A stretch of DNA of 58,924 nt, taken from positions 1 through 58,924 of the forward strand of contig CACNFL010000007.1 of assembly GCA_902619745.1 (NCBI GenBank). The letters are read 5' to 3'. A program made the position numbers and the translations under genes. Source of the stretch: an uncultured Pelagibacteraceae bacterium (lineage in GTDB: Bacteria > Pseudomonadota > Alphaproteobacteria > Pelagibacterales > Pelagibacteraceae). Below, piece by piece: positions 1-10,219 of the stretch. Position 1 is the stretch's first letter. Every line of letters starts with the position of its first letter. The notes under the pieces were generated by a model, which had not been told where the DNA came from, did no database searches, and saw only the letters and a list, made by a program, of their open reading frames with translations.

Positions 1-1215
1 GAGGTTGCAGCTGCAGAAGCAATGGAAAAACTTGGTCAAATTCCAAGAGGTGTTGCTTCAATAGTTAAAAAAAAAGCCAGAATTAATGTAAGCAGAATTC
101 ACAAAATAGAATCTGAGGTAAAACATGACGTAATAGCATTTCTTACCTCAGTAACTGAAAAAGCTGGAATAAAAGCACGTTACCTACATCAAGGAATGAC
201 ATCATCAGATGTTTTAGATACTAGTTTTAATATTCAATTAGTCCAATCAGGTAAAATCATTTTAAAAGATATAGATCAAATTTTAATAGTTTTAAAAAAA
301 CAAGCCAAAAAATATAAATTTACACCGTGTATGGGAAGAAGCCACGGTATCCATGCAGAACCAATTACTTTTGGATTAAAATTGGCTTCGTTTTATGAGG
401 AATTTAAAAGAAACAGAAATAGATTTAAAGATGCAATAGATGAAGTATCAACTTGTGCAATATCTGGTGCTGTTGGAACATTTGCTAATATTAATCCAAA
501 TGTTGAAAAACATGTGGCAAAAAAATTAGGTCTGAAAGTTGAACCAATTTCTACACAAGTGATTCCAAGAGATAGACATGCATTTTATTTTTCTGTTTTA
601 GGTATTATTGCTGGATCTATTGAAAGAGTAGCAATTGAAATAAGACATCTACAAAGAACTGAAGTTTATGAGATACAAGAATATTTTTCTAAAAATCAAA
701 AAGGATCCTCAGCAATGCCTCACAAAAAAAACCCTATCTTAAGTGAAAATTTAACAGGCTTAGCTAGGATGGTTAGAAGTGCAGTTGTACCAGCACTTGA
801 AAACATAGCTCTTTGGCATGAAAGAGATATTTCTCATTCAAGTGTTGAAAGAAATATCGGACCAGATGCTAATATAACAACAGATTTTGCATTGGTTAGA
901 CTTACAAATATTTTAGACAACATAATAGTTTATCCTAAAAAAATGCTTGAAAACTTAAATTTAACAAAAGGTTTAATTTTCTCTCAAGAGGTTATGTTGG
1001 AATTAACTAAAACAGGATTGAGCAGAGAAAAATCTTACAAGATGGTCCAAAATTATGCAAAAAAATGTTTTGCAGAGAATTTAAACTTAATTGATGTCAT
1101 TTCATCTGATAAATTTATAATGAATAAAATTTCACAAAAAAAACTAAAGTCTATATTTAATTATTCTAAACACTTTAAAAATGTAAATTTTATCTTTAGA
1201 AGAGTTTTTAAATAA
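1..1215 (+). CDS. purB: Adenylosuccinate lyase (5' end cut by window)
   Basis: Adenylosuccinate lyase acts twice in purine synthesis, releasing fumarate from SAICAR and from adenylosuccinate. The reading frame is open from base 1, and the residues before the first internal Met (EVAAAEAM) match the family's N-terminal helix, so the ATG at 22 is internal and about 25-30 residues lie outside the window. Family motifs are present: [21 protein letters not shown] with its catalytic His, and the signature loop [11 protein letters not shown]. The next gene, purC, starts on the last base of the stop codon, so this is the first visible gene of a purine operon. The identification is firm. Confidence 0.96.
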   Translation, partial: EVAAAEAMEKLGQIPRGVASIVKKKARINVSRIHKIESEVKHDVIAFLTSVTEKAGIKARYLHQGMTSSDVLDTSFNIQLVQSGKIILKDIDQILIVLKKQAKKYKFTPCMGRSHGIHAEPITFGLKLASFYEEFKRNRNRFKDAIDEVSTCAISGAVGTFANINPNVEKHVAKKLGLKVEPISTQVIPRDRHAFYFSVLGIIAGSIERVAIEIRHLQRTEVYEIQEYFSKNQKGSSAMPHKKNPILSENLTGLARMVRSAVVPALENIALWHERDISHSSVERNIGPDANITTDFALVRLTNILDNIIVYPKKMLENLNLTKGLIFSQEVMLELTKTGLSREKSYKMVQNYAKKCFAENLNLIDVISSDKFIMNKISQKKLKSIFNYSKHFKNVNFIFRRVFK

Positions 1216-2000
1216 TGAAAAAAGGTAAAAAATTATACGAAGGTAAAGCTAAAATCATTTATGCAACAAATGATAAAAACTTAGTTATTCAATATTTTAA
1301 AGATGATGCAACAGCATTCAATAATCAAAAAAAAACTACTATTGAAGGCAAAGGTGTTCTAAATAATAGAATATCAGAACACATACTCTCTAACCTCTCT
1401 CAAATAGGAATTAAAAATCATTTAGTTAAAAGGTTAAATATGCGTGAGCAAATTATAAAGCTTGTGGAAATAATTCCTATCGAATTCATTGTGAGAAATG
1501 TTGCAACAGGTTCAATTACAAAAAGATTGGGTATTGAGGACGGTACAGTTTTAAAAGAACCTCTTATTGAATACTGCTTAAAAGATGACAAACTTGGAGA
1601 TCCATTAATATCTGAAGAGCATATTTTAGCATTTGATTGGGCATCAAAAACAGAAATCGATAAAGTTAAAAAAATGATTTTAAGAATTAATGATTTTATG
1701 ATTGGCATGTTCAGGGGTGTTGGAATTAAACTTATCGATTTTAAATTAGAATTTGGAAGAATTAAAATTGATGGAAAAAATGAGGTTATTTTAGCAGATG
1801 AAATTAGTCCTGATACGTGCAGATTATGGGATAGTATTACAGAAAAAAAATTGGATAAAGATCGATTTAGAAAAGATTTAGGCGATTTAATTCCAGCATA
1901 TACTGAGGTTGCTAAAAGATTAGGTATACTTCATGAACAATCTAACGTTTCAGCAGTAAATGTAACTAAATTATCTTCAGTTAAAAGAAAGAAAAAATGA
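1215..2000 (+). CDS. purC: SAICAR synthetase
   Basis: Phosphoribosylaminoimidazole-succinocarboxamide synthase joins aspartate to CAIR using ATP in purine synthesis. The 261-residue protein has the normal length and conserved blocks: the N-terminal KLYEGKAK nucleotide loop, [19 protein letters not shown] and [13 protein letters not shown]. The ATG overlaps the purB stop by one base and the 3' end overlaps purS by four bases, which indicates translational coupling. The product CAIR-succinate is the substrate of the PurB encoded just upstream. Confidence 0.97.
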   Translation: MKKGKKLYEGKAKIIYATNDKNLVIQYFKDDATAFNNQKKTTIEGKGVLNNRISEHILSNLSQIGIKNHLVKRLNMREQIIKLVEIIPIEFIVRNVATGSITKRLGIEDGTVLKEPLIEYCLKDDKLGDPLISEEHILAFDWASKTEIDKVKKMILRINDFMIGMFRGVGIKLIDFKLEFGRIKIDGKNEVILADEISPDTCRLWDSITEKKLDKDRFRKDLGDLIPAYTEVAKRLGILHEQSNVSAVNVTKLSSVKRKKK

Positions 2001-2239
2001 AAATTTCAGTAATCATAACTTTAAAAAAAGATGTACTTGATCCACAAGGTAAAGTTATTCATCAAACACTAGATGGAATGGGTTTTGATGATGTTAATGA
2101 AGTAAGACAAGGGAAATATTTTGAAATAGATACAAAAGAAACTGATAATGACAAAGCAAAAGCAAAAGTTGATGAAATGTGTAAAAAACTTTTGGCAAAT
2201 CTTGTAATAGAAAATTATAAAATTATTGATCCACAGTAA
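1997..2239 (+). CDS. purS: FGAM synthase subunit PurS
   Basis: PurS is the small bridging subunit that holds PurQ and PurL together in the three-part formylglycinamidine ribonucleotide synthase. At 80 residues it has the usual PurS length and the typical opening ([18 protein letters not shown]) followed by a [12 protein letters not shown] segment. It overlaps purC by four bases and is followed directly by purQ and purL, the classic purSQL order of organisms with the small PurL. Confidence 0.95.
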   Translation: MKISVIITLKKDVLDPQGKVIHQTLDGMGFDDVNEVRQGKYFEIDTKETDNDKAKAKVDEMCKKLLANLVIENYKIIDPQ

Positions 2240-2242
2240 TTA

Positions 2243-2926
2243 ATGAAATCATCAGTTATTACTTTTCCTGGTTCAAATTGCGACAGAGACATGGATGTTG
2301 CACTAAAAAAATTTGGGTTCAAAAATAAAATGGTATGGCATGCAGATGCTGAATTACCAAAAAGTGATTTAGTTGTTTTACCAGGTGGGTTCTCATATGG
2401 TGACTATTTAAGATGTGGGAGTATGGCATCTAAATCAAAAATAATGCAGTCTGTAATCAATTTTGCAAATTCAGGTGGTATGGTAATGGGAGTCTGTAAT
2501 GGATTTCAAATATTGGTAGAAACCGGTTTAGTTCCAGGTGTTTTGCTTAGAAACAAATATTTAGAATTTATTTGTAAAAACGTTTTTGTGAAAATTAACG
2601 ACAAAAAAAATAAATATTTTAAAAATGTTGATAACGAAGTTTTAGAGTTTCATATAGCTCATAATGAAGGAAATTATTTTTGCACTCAGGATCAATTAAA
2701 AGAAATTGAAGATAATAATCAAATAGCTATTAACTATTGTGATGAAAATGGAAAAATAGAGGATCAATTTAATCCTAATGGATCCATAAAAAATATTGCT
2801 GGTATATTTAATAAAGAAAAAAATGTTCTAGGAATGATGCCTCACCCTGAAAGGATGATAGATACATCTCTATCTGGTGAAGATGGATCGTTATTTTTCA
2901 AAAACTTAATAAACAACTTAAAATGA
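2243..2926 (+). CDS. purQ: FGAM synthase glutaminase subunit PurQ
   Basis: PurQ is the class I glutamine amidotransferase that supplies ammonia to PurL. The 227-residue protein shows the nucleophile elbow GVCNGFQIL (Cys near residue 85), the oxyanion segment [14 protein letters not shown] and the catalytic His/Glu in MMPHPERM near the C-terminus. It starts three bases after purS and its end overlaps purL by four bases, so the three subunits are probably made in step. Confidence 0.97.
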   Translation: MKSSVITFPGSNCDRDMDVALKKFGFKNKMVWHADAELPKSDLVVLPGGFSYGDYLRCGSMASKSKIMQSVINFANSGGMVMGVCNGFQILVETGLVPGVLLRNKYLEFICKNVFVKINDKKNKYFKNVDNEVLEFHIAHNEGNYFCTQDQLKEIEDNNQIAINYCDENGKIEDQFNPNGSIKNIAGIFNKEKNVLGMMPHPERMIDTSLSGEDGSLFFKNLINNLK

Positions 2927-5115
2927 TTGTAAACGAAAGAATAGCAGTTGATCACGGTTTAAAGAAGGATGAATACGCTAAAATTTGTGAACTATTAAAG
3001 AGAACTCCTAATATCACAGAACTAGGTATTTTTTCTGCAATGTGGAATGAACATTGTTCTTATAAATCATCGAGATTACATTTAAAAAAACTACCTACTA
3101 AGGGAAAGAAAGTTATTCAAGGTCCTGGAGAAAACGCTGGTGTTATCGATATAGAGGATAATGATGCGATAGTTTTTAAAATAGAAAGTCACAATCACCC
3201 TTCATTTATTGAACCGTATCAAGGTGCTGCTACAGGTGTTGGAGGAATAATGAGAGATGTGTTTACAATGGGTGCAAGACCAATAGCTAACTTGAACTCA
3301 ATACATTTTGGATCACCACAACATAAAAAAACTAAAAATTTATTAAGAGGTGTTGTTCATGGCATAGGTGGTTATGGAAACTGTATGGGTGTTCCAACAA
3401 TCGCTGGCCAAACAAGTTTTGATAGCTCCTATAATGGAAATATTTTGGTTAATGCTATGACATTAGGATTGGTCAAAAAAGATAAGATTTTTTACTCTAA
3501 AGCTGCTGGGTTAAATAAGCCTGTTATTTATGTTGGGTCTAAAACTGGAAGAGACGGAATACATGGTGCAAGTATGGCTTCAGCTAGTTTTGATGAAAAA
3601 ATCGAGGAAAAGAAACCAACAGTTCAAGTTGGAGATCCGTTTACTGAAAAACTTTTACTAGAAGCTTGTTTGGAGTTAATGGCTGGAGATTCAATTATAG
3701 CCATTCAAGATATGGGTGCTGCTGGATTAACTTCTTCAAGTATTGAAATGGCTTCAAAAGGTAACCTTGGAATAGAAATTAATTTAAACAAAGTACCATG
3801 TAGAGAAGGCAAAATGACACCTTATGAAATAATGCTATCAGAGAGCCAAGAAAGAATGTTGATTGTTTTAGAAAACGGAAAAGAAGATCACGCAAAAAAA
3901 ATATTTGATAAATGGAACTTAGATTTTGCAGTGATTGGTAAAACTACTAAGTCAAAAAAAATAGAACTTTACTTTAATGATGAAAAGGTAGCAGACATTC
4001 CAGTTAATACCTTGGTTGAAAACTCTCCTATGTACGACCGTAAATGGAAAAAAGCAAAGTTACCTAAAAAAAATAAAATTAAAAAAGAGGATATCAAGCA
4101 CTTAAAAATTATTGATGTATTAAAGAAAATTTTAACAAACCCAAATGTATGTAGTAAAGAATGGATTTGGCAACAATACGATCATACTGTTATGGGAGAT
4201 ACGATACAAAAGCCAGGTGGAGATGCAGGGGTTGTAAGAGTTCATGGAACAGATAAAGCAGTGGCTGCTTCTGTAGACTCTTCTGCAATTTATTGCTGGG
4301 CACATCCTTTAACTGGTGGAAAGCAGGTAGTTTGTGAAAGTTTCAGGAATCTTATATCTGTGGGTGCAAAACCGATTGCTATTACCAATTGTTTAAATTT
4401 TGGAAGTCCTGAAAATGAAGAAAACATGGGTGAATTTGTCGAATGTGTTCAAGGAATTGGCGAAGCAAGCGATTATTTAAAATTCCCAGTGGTTTCTGGA
4501 AATGTATCTTTTTATAACCAAACAAAAGACCAAGGTATAAAACCCACGCCTGCAATTGGTGGGGTTGGGCTAATCAAAGATTATAAAAATATGATTACTA
4601 TGGATTTTAAAGAAGTTGATAATTTAGTTTTAGTAATTGGAAAAACTGAAGGACATATTGATCAAAGTTTATTCGCAAGGACTATTTTAGATGAAAAAAA
4701 TGGACCTCCACCTGAGGTAAATTTATTTAATGAGAAAAATAATGGAGAAACATTACTGAAATTGATTGATAATAAATTAATAAAAAGTGCGCACGATGTT
4801 TCTTTAGGTGGTATAATTACTGCTGCTGCAAAGATGTGTATTAAAGGAAAAAAAGGAATAAATATTAAAAAACCTAAATATCTAATTAATGAGATAGAAT
4901 ACTTATTCGCTGAAGATCAAGGTAGATATATTATAGAAATAAACAAAAAAGATTTTAAAAAAGTAGCTGATATATTGAATAAAAATGCAGTCCATTTTGA
5001 TGAACTTGGCACAATTATTGAAAATGAAGTATATATTAACGATAAGACAAAAGTTACAATTGACGAATTATCAACTTCTAATAAAAGTTGGCTTACTAAC
5101 TATATGAGTAAATAA
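2923..5115 (+). CDS. purL: FGAM synthase large subunit PurL (small type)
   Basis: PurL uses ATP and ammonia to convert FGAR to FGAM. At 730 residues it is the short form that needs separate PurS and PurQ, unlike the roughly 1300-residue fused enzyme of enterobacteria. Visible blocks include the N-terminal [11 protein letters not shown], the metal/ATP segment KIESHNHPS, the repeated AIR-synthase-like halves with [10 protein letters not shown], and [10 protein letters not shown]. It overlaps purQ by four bases and bolA by one base. Confidence 0.97.
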   Translation: MIVNERIAVDHGLKKDEYAKICELLKRTPNITELGIFSAMWNEHCSYKSSRLHLKKLPTKGKKVIQGPGENAGVIDIEDNDAIVFKIESHNHPSFIEPYQGAATGVGGIMRDVFTMGARPIANLNSIHFGSPQHKKTKNLLRGVVHGIGGYGNCMGVPTIAGQTSFDSSYNGNILVNAMTLGLVKKDKIFYSKAAGLNKPVIYVGSKTGRDGIHGASMASASFDEKIEEKKPTVQVGDPFTEKLLLEACLELMAGDSIIAIQDMGAAGLTSSSIEMASKGNLGIEINLNKVPCREGKMTPYEIMLSESQERMLIVLENGKEDHAKKIFDKWNLDFAVIGKTTKSKKIELYFNDEKVADIPVNTLVENSPMYDRKWKKAKLPKKNKIKKEDIKHLKIIDVLKKILTNPNVCSKEWIWQQYDHTVMGDTIQKPGGDAGVVRVHGTDKAVAASVDSSAIYCWAHPLTGGKQVVCESFRNLISVGAKPIAITNCLNFGSPENEENMGEFVECVQGIGEASDYLKFPVVSGNVSFYNQTKDQGIKPTPAIGGVGLIKDYKNMITMDFKEVDNLVLVIGKTEGHIDQSLFARTILDEKNGPPPEVNLFNEKNNGETLLKLIDNKLIKSAHDVSLGGIITAAAKMCIKGKKGINIKKPKYLINEIEYLFAEDQGRYIIEINKKDFKKVADILNKNAVHFDELGTIIENEVYINDKTKVTIDELSTSNKSWLTNYMSK

Positions 5116-5345
5116 TGGCGATGGATTTAAAAGAAATTGAGAATTTTATAAAAGAGGCAATGCCCGATGCAATCGTTGAAATTCAAGATTTGGCAGGTGA
5201 CGGAAATCATTATTCAGCGACTGTTACATCATCCCAATTTTCTGGAAAAAGTAAAATTGAGCAACATAAGATGGTTTACAACTCATTAAAAGGTAGAATG
5301 GGTAATGAACTTCATGCATTAGCAATTAAAACAAAGGAGAGTTAA
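5115..5345 (+). CDS. BolA-family protein
   Basis: This is a 76-residue BolA/IbaG-type protein. BolA proteins form [2Fe-2S]-bridged complexes with CGFS monothiol glutaredoxins. The sequence has the family's helix-turn core, including DLAGDGNHYSATV with the conserved Gly-Asp-Gly-x-His, and a C-terminal HALAIKT strand in which the invariant His is kept. Start and stop are coupled to purL upstream and to the glutaredoxin gene, which begins immediately after its stop codon. The adjacent CGFS glutaredoxin supports the family call; which BolA subtype it is remains open. Confidence 0.92.
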   Translation: MAMDLKEIENFIKEAMPDAIVEIQDLAGDGNHYSATVTSSQFSGKSKIEQHKMVYNSLKGRMGNELHALAIKTKES

Positions 5346-5684
5346 ATGGATCAACAAACAAATGAATTAATAAAAAATGAAATTGAAAACAACGAAGTAT
5401 GTTTGTTTATGAAAGGTACACCTGACGCTCCACAATGTGGATTTTCAATGGCTACTTCAAATATTTTAAAAATCTTAGAAGTAAATTTTAAAGGTATAAA
5501 TGTTTTAGAAAATCAAAATTTAAGAGAAGGTATTAAAGTTTTTAGTGATTGGCCAACAATCCCACAACTTTATGTTAAAAATGAATTTATTGGTGGATGT
5601 GATATTATTAAAGAAATGTACGAAAATGGTGAGTTAACAAAACTTTTCGAAAAAAAAGGAATAAATTTTAAGTCTAAAAATTAA
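5346..5684 (+). CDS. grxD: Monothiol glutaredoxin, CGFS type (Grx4-like)
   Basis: The protein is a 112-residue monothiol glutaredoxin that carries [2Fe-2S] clusters with BolA partners. The active site CGFS is at residues 31-34 after the FMKGTPDAPQ lead-in. The glutathione-binding features WPTIPQLY and GGCDI follow. It is abutted to the bolA-type gene, the usual genomic pairing, and ends two bases before a convergent methyltransferase gene, leaving no room for a separate terminator. Confidence 0.95.
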   Translation: MDQQTNELIKNEIENNEVCLFMKGTPDAPQCGFSMATSNILKILEVNFKGINVLENQNLREGIKVFSDWPTIPQLYVKNEFIGGCDIIKEMYENGELTKLFEKKGINFKSKN

Positions 5685-5685
5685 A

Positions 5686-6375
5686 TTATTTTTTTTTCTT
5701 AAATATACAAATTAATGATTTTCCAATTTTATAAAACGTTAGAAAATCTATTATTTTTGAAATCGGTATTAGAAAATTCCATAAACTAATTTTTAATTTC
5801 AAATTTCTAGATCCAAGAGAAAATATTTTGTTAATCATTAAAAATAAAAAACCTATAGAGTCATAATAATGTATTTTTTCAATTTCTAAATTACATTTTT
5901 CGGATATTAATCTAAAATCTTTTTGGTTATATCTTTTGAAGTGACCAACTGATTTATCAAAATCACTATAAAATATTTGGTGTGCTGGCACACTAAAAAT
6001 TAAATATCCTCCCGGATTCAATTTTTTAGCTGCAGTTTTTACTTCTAACAAATCATTTTTAATATGTTCAAGAACATCAAAATAGATGATTGTGTTAAAT
6101 TTTTTTTTTATATTTTTGATTGATTTGTTCTCTATAGATACGTTTTTATCTTTTATTTTTTTTTTTAAAAGTTTGAAAAGAATTTTATCTGGTTCGATTA
6201 ATGTAATATTTCTCAATAGTTCTTTATAAATCATCGCCAAACCCCCTTTCCCCGCACCTACCTCAAGAAAATCATCGTGTAAATATTGTTTAAACATAGA
6301 TAGCTGATAAAGTCTAAAATTGATTGCTGAATCAAAGTGATCTAATTCAAATCCACTATACCGGACTTGTTTCAT
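5686..6375 (-). CDS. Class I SAM-dependent methyltransferase
   Basis: The 229-residue protein has a Rossmann methyltransferase core. Motif I is DFLEVGAGKGG (about residues 35-45), followed by an acidic IEPD strand end, motif II IIYFDVLEHI and a post-core FSVPAH segment. FDVLEHI and the later Tyr-rich region resemble UbiG/Methyltransf_11 enzymes acting on small molecules or lipids. The C-terminal 60 residues are hydrophobic and basic, so membrane association is possible. It lies five bases downstream of rpsD on the same strand. The substrate cannot be read from the sequence. Confidence 0.8.
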   Translation of the reverse strand: MKQVRYSGFELDHFDSAINFRLYQLSMFKQYLHDDFLEVGAGKGGLAMIYKELLRNITLIEPDKILFKLLKKKIKDKNVSIENKSIKNIKKKFNTIIYFDVLEHIKNDLLEVKTAAKKLNPGGYLIFSVPAHQIFYSDFDKSVGHFKRYNQKDFRLISEKCNLEIEKIHYYDSIGFLFLMINKIFSLGSRNLKLKISLWNFLIPISKIIDFLTFYKIGKSLICIFKKKK

Positions 6376-6380
6376 GAGAA

Positions 6381-6998
6381 TTATCTAGAGTAATATTCAA
6401 TTACTAAATTTGGTTCCATTACAATTGGATATGGAACTTCTTCAAACTTTGGAACCCTAACAAACTTTAATTTTTTATTTTTTTCATCCATCTGAATATA
6501 TTCTGGAGTTTCTCTTTCTTTATTTGCAAGAGCAATGTCGATTATTGCAAGTTGTTTTGATTTATCTCTTATTTCAATTGAATCTTCTTCTCTAACTAAA
6601 TAGCTTCCAATATTCACTTTTTTACCATTTACTTTTACATGGCCATGGTTGATTAATTGTCTAGCTGAAAAAATTGTTGTTGCAAATTTTGCTCTGTAAA
6701 TCACAGCATCTAATCTTCTTTCAAGAAGACCAATTAAATTTTCTCCAGTATCACCTTTAAGCATTACAGCTTTTTTGTAAATATTTCTAAATTGTCTCTC
6801 GTTAATGTTGCCATAATATGCTTTTAATTTTTGTTTAGCTTGAAGCTGTATTCCATAATCAGATGGCTTTGATGTTTTTGTTTGACCATGTTGTCCTGGT
6901 CCATAAGCTCTAGTATTAAAAGGACTTTTAGGTCTTCCCCAAAGGTTAACTTTTAATCTTCTGTCAACTTTATGTTTAGAGTTTAATCTTTTTGTCAT
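6381..6998 (-). CDS. rpsD: 30S ribosomal protein S4
   Basis: S4 is a primary 16S rRNA binder that starts assembly of the 30S body. The 205-residue protein has the usual length, the basic N-terminal part ([10 protein letters not shown]) and the central S4 RNA-binding domain [31 protein letters not shown]. It is a solitary rpsD rather than part of the alpha operon, as is common in alphaproteobacteria. It sits 40 bases downstream of the TrmJ-like gene on the same strand. Confidence 0.97.
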   Translation of the reverse strand: MTKRLNSKHKVDRRLKVNLWGRPKSPFNTRAYGPGQHGQTKTSKPSDYGIQLQAKQKLKAYYGNINERQFRNIYKKAVMLKGDTGENLIGLLERRLDAVIYRAKFATTIFSARQLINHGHVKVNGKKVNIGSYLVREEDSIEIRDKSKQLAIIDIALANKERETPEYIQMDEKNKKLKFVRVPKFEEVPYPIVMEPNLVIEYYSR

Positions 6999-7038
6999 TT
7001 GATAGTGGGCTTTATAAACTTACTCATCATTTTGTCAA

Positions 7039-7752
7039 TCAACGTTTTTTACCTAAACTTGCAAATACACCTGATAAAATACGCGTTTCTTTGGTTGATA
7101 ATTCCATCCTATAAAAAATATTCCTCAAGTTTTCAAGCATTATCGGTTTCTTCTCTTTTGATTTAAAAAAATTAATCTCCTCAAGATTCTGTATACAAAG
7201 GTTTGCCATAGCAACTATCTCTTTTTTAGATGCTGATTTAACTTTATTTGATTTCTTAAAAGAAGATGTTTTTGAATTAATTATGCTTGATAAAAATTGA
7301 GCAATTATTATTAAGCTGTGAGATAGATTTAATGATTTAAAATCAGGATTAGTCGGAATTTGAAGAGTATAATTGGCATAGCTTATTTCATTATTTGATA
7401 GACCAGATGCTTCTGAGCCAAATAAAAAAGCTATTTTCTTTTTGTAATTTATTTTTTTTAAATCTTCTAATTGGATATGTTTAATATTTTTATTTCTAAA
7501 TCGTGCTGATGTTGCAATTACAATATCAAAATTTTTTAAAGGTTTTTCTAAAGTTTCAAAATTTTTTGCCTTTTTAATTATATTTTTTGCTCCTACTGAG
7601 GTTGCTAAAATTTTATCATTTGGAAATATTGGTTTAGGATCAATAACAATAAGTTTATTAAAATTAAAATTTTTCATTCCTCTTGCACATGCTCCTATAT
7701 TTTCTGAGAGTTGAGGTTTGTGTAAAATGAAAGAAATATTATTAAAAGACAT
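7039..7752 (-). CDS. trmJ: SpoU-family RNA 2'-O-methyltransferase, TrmJ-like
   Basis: The protein belongs to the SPOUT class of RNA ribose methyltransferases and is probably the enzyme that modifies position 32 of tRNA. The 237 residues start with the TrmJ-like FILHKPQLSENIGACARGMKNF, carry motif 2 AFLFGSEASGLSNNE and motif 3 IPTNPDFKSLNLSHSLIIIAQ. These three motifs form the knotted SAM site. The start overlaps the stop of the DUF1989 gene by one base. The exact nucleotide modified is inferred from family resemblance. Confidence 0.85.
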   Translation of the reverse strand: MSFNNISFILHKPQLSENIGACARGMKNFNFNKLIVIDPKPIFPNDKILATSVGAKNIIKKAKNFETLEKPLKNFDIVIATSARFRNKNIKHIQLEDLKKINYKKKIAFLFGSEASGLSNNEISYANYTLQIPTNPDFKSLNLSHSLIIIAQFLSSIINSKTSSFKKSNKVKSASKKEIVAMANLCIQNLEEINFFKSKEKKPIMLENLRNIFYRMELSTKETRILSGVFASLGKKR

Positions 7753-8615
7753 TAATCTATGCCATGATTTCTATTATAATTGGAAATAGCTGATGGTTTA
7801 ATATCATTTAAATATTTTGGATCTACTGTCCAAATAGAAACTTTTAATGGATAGCATTTTGCTGCATCAGATGAATGTTCAGATCCACAATCACCACCTG
7901 GACAAGCAGAAAGCGCACCTAATAAATCTGTTTCAGCGAAAAACTCTAAATAATCACCAGGTCTTACAGGGCTTGCTTTCATAAAGTATTGTTTAGTATC
8001 ATTAGTAAATCCAGTTAACATAAACACATTTAACACATCATGAACTATTTTCTCTGCATGATTCAATTCAACATTTTTTTCTTTAACTAAAGCTCTTGTT
8101 AAATTTGAATGACAACAATAATGATAATCATTATTGCTTAGAAGTTTTGAAGTGTAAGGATCACATCTTGTACCAATTACATCGTGAACCGACCCTCCAT
8201 CTTTATCATAATCATACCAATCTAAAGTATCCCATGTAATTGTTGCTAAAGATCTAAGATATGGGAAACTACTAAACATTTTATCTCCAACAGAAAGATG
8301 GGTTCCATAGAGTGCTCTTGTTTTTCCTGAGTAGAATTTTTCCTCTAAATTATTTAAATTAAATAAATTTAAATCACCTACTTGAGGTCCCTCCAAGCTT
8401 TCAATTCTAAAAAACTCACCAAATTTAACCTCAAAAGTTTTTGCATCTCTTGGAGGTATTATAACTTCCTCTTTTTTAACCAAGTGTTCTCGGGCAGAAT
8501 GTAAAATACTTAAATTTTTTTCTTCAATATTAGTATTTGGGTAACAAACTATTGGTTTGGCTCCTATTCTATCTTTTAGATCAGATGGTTTTTCTGAAAA
8601 TTTTTTAATTTTCAT
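7752..8615 (-). CDS. DUF1989 / urea carboxylase-associated family protein
   Basis: The 287-residue protein resembles the DUF1989 family, whose members often accompany urea or guanidine carboxylase genes and are distantly related to aminomethyltransferases. Conserved-looking features are a VIIPPRDAKTFEVKFGEFFRI strand region, the segment QVGDLNLFN and a Cys-rich stretch CPGGDCGSEHS near residues 236-246. No urea carboxylase or allophanate hydrolase gene is nearby; instead it lies between cimA (two bases upstream) and trmJ (one-base overlap). The biochemical function is not established from this sequence. Confidence 0.75.
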   Translation of the reverse strand: MKIKKFSEKPSDLKDRIGAKPIVCYPNTNIEEKNLSILHSAREHLVKKEEVIIPPRDAKTFEVKFGEFFRIESLEGPQVGDLNLFNLNNLEEKFYSGKTRALYGTHLSVGDKMFSSFPYLRSLATITWDTLDWYDYDKDGGSVHDVIGTRCDPYTSKLLSNNDYHYCCHSNLTRALVKEKNVELNHAEKIVHDVLNVFMLTGFTNDTKQYFMKASPVRPGDYLEFFAETDLLGALSACPGGDCGSEHSSDAAKCYPLKVSIWTVDPKYLNDIKPSAISNYNRNHGID

Positions 8616-8617
8616 TC

Positions 8618-10219
8618 TTACGAACTTCCAGGAGCTTTATCCTTAAATAACTTATAATCCAGACTATCTACTAAAGCTTTAAAAGAAGCATCAATGATAT
8701 TTGGTGATACTCCAATAGTAAACCAATTAACACCCTTCGAATCTGTACTTTCAATACTAACTCTTGTTACAGCTTCAGTACCAGTATTTAAAATTCTAAC
8801 TTTATAATCAACCAGTCTTAAATCTTTTAAATATACTGAATATTTAGCAAGCTTATTAACATTCTTTCGAATAGCATTATCCAAAGCATTTACTGGTCCG
8901 TTTCCTTGCCCCTCACACAAAATTTTATCTCCATCTACTTCTAATTGAGCTTTTGCATATGAAACAATTTCTCCTGCATTATCTTTCTTTACTGAAACAT
9001 CATATTCATTAATAGAAATATACCTTGGTATCTCCCCCATTAATCTTCGAGCTAACAACTCAAAGGATGCGTCAGCACCATCGTAACTATAACCAATAAA
9101 TTCTCGATCTTTCACTTCATCTAAAAGTTTTTTAATTTTTGGATCACTTTTCTCAACTTTAATTCCTATTGAATTCAATCTTGACATTATATTTGATTGA
9201 CCTGATTGGTCTGAAACTACAATATTTCTAGAATTTCCAACTTCTTCAGGATTAATATGCTCATAGGTTTTAGGATTTTTTTGAACTGCTGAAACATGCA
9301 TTCCACCCTTGTGAGAAAAAGCAGAAGCTCCAACATAAGGTAAATGTTTATTGGGTTTCCTATTTAATATCTCATCTAATAATCTTGAGCATTGAGTTAA
9401 GTTTTTTAAATTTTCTCTTTTAATATTTAATTCAAATTTTTCTGAAAAATCTTTCTTTAAAAAAAATGAGGGAATTAATGACATTAAATTAGCATTTCCA
9501 CATCTTTCCCCCAAACCATTGATTGTGCCCTGAACTTGTCTAACACCTGCTTGAACTGCCGCAAGACTATTAGCAACAGCATTTTCGGTATCATTATGAG
9601 CATGTATTCCTAAATTTTTTCCAGGAATTTGTTTGCTTACTTTAGATACAATTTCTGTTATCTCGTGTGGAAGTGTACCACCGTTAGTATCACACAATAC
9701 AATCCATCTAGCACCATTATCAAAAGCAGCTTTTAAACATGACATTGCATATTCTGGATTATCTTTATATCCATCAAAAAAATGTTCAGCATCAAACATG
9801 AACTCTTTTCCAGATTTAACAATATGTTTTGTGCTTTCACTTATATTCATCAAATTCTGCTCATTACTTATTCCTAATGCGACATCCACTTGAAAATCCC
9901 ATGATTTTCCAAACAAGCAAACAGAGTTACTTTTTGAATTAATTAATGATGAAAGCATAGGGTCATTTTCTGCACTGTGTTCAGATTTTTTAGTCATTCC
10001 AAATGCAGTTAATTTCGTTGTTTTAAAATTATGATCCTTATTGAAAAACTCAGTATCAGTTGGATTTGCTCCTGGCCATCCGCCCTCAACATAATCAACA
10101 CCCAATTTATCTAATGCTGATGAGATTTTTTCCTTATCATCAATTGAAAAATCTACACCTTGGGTTTGAGCTCCATCACGCAGTGTTGTGTCAAATATAT
10201 AAAGTTGTTCCTTGTTCAT
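8618..10219 (-). CDS. cimA: (R)-citramalate synthase
   Basis: Citramalate synthase condenses pyruvate and acetyl-CoA, giving a threonine-independent entry to isoleucine synthesis. The 533-residue protein has the HMGL-like TIM barrel with DTTLRDGAQTQGVDFS at the N-terminus, the metal-binding HAHNDTENAVAN, and NGLGERCGNANL. A C-terminal LeuA-type allosteric domain follows (RISIESTD-like segment near the end). Length and the GAQTQGVDFS signature favour CimA over 2-isopropylmalate or homocitrate synthase. It overlaps cysS by four bases. Confidence 0.9.
   Translation of the reverse strand: MNKEQLYIFDTTLRDGAQTQGVDFSIDDKEKISSALDKLGVDYVEGGWPGANPTDTEFFNKDHNFKTTKLTAFGMTKKSEHSAENDPMLSSLINSKSNSVCLFGKSWDFQVDVALGISNEQNLMNISESTKHIVKSGKEFMFDAEHFFDGYKDNPEYAMSCLKAAFDNGARWIVLCDTNGGTLPHEITEIVSKVSKQIPGKNLGIHAHNDTENAVANSLAAVQAGVRQVQGTINGLGERCGNANLMSLIPSFFLKKDFSEKFELNIKRENLKNLTQCSRLLDEILNRKPNKHLPYVGASAFSHKGGMHVSAVQKNPKTYEHINPEEVGNSRNIVVSDQSGQSNIMSRLNSIGIKVEKSDPKIKKLLDEVKDREFIGYSYDGADASFELLARRLMGEIPRYISINEYDVSVKKDNAGEIVSYAKAQLEVDGDKILCEGQGNGPVNALDNAIRKNVNKLAKYSVYLKDLRLVDYKVRILNTGTEAVTRVSIESTDSKGVNWFTIGVSPNIIDASFKALVDSLDYKLFKDKAPGSS

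Noticed and set aside
22..1215. purB starting at the ATG at position 22
   Set aside because: The frame is open to base 1 and the upstream residues match the family, so this ATG is internal and the gene is cut by the window.
1418..1708. Minus-strand open frame within purC
   Set aside because: It is a shadow of purC with no recognisable protein.
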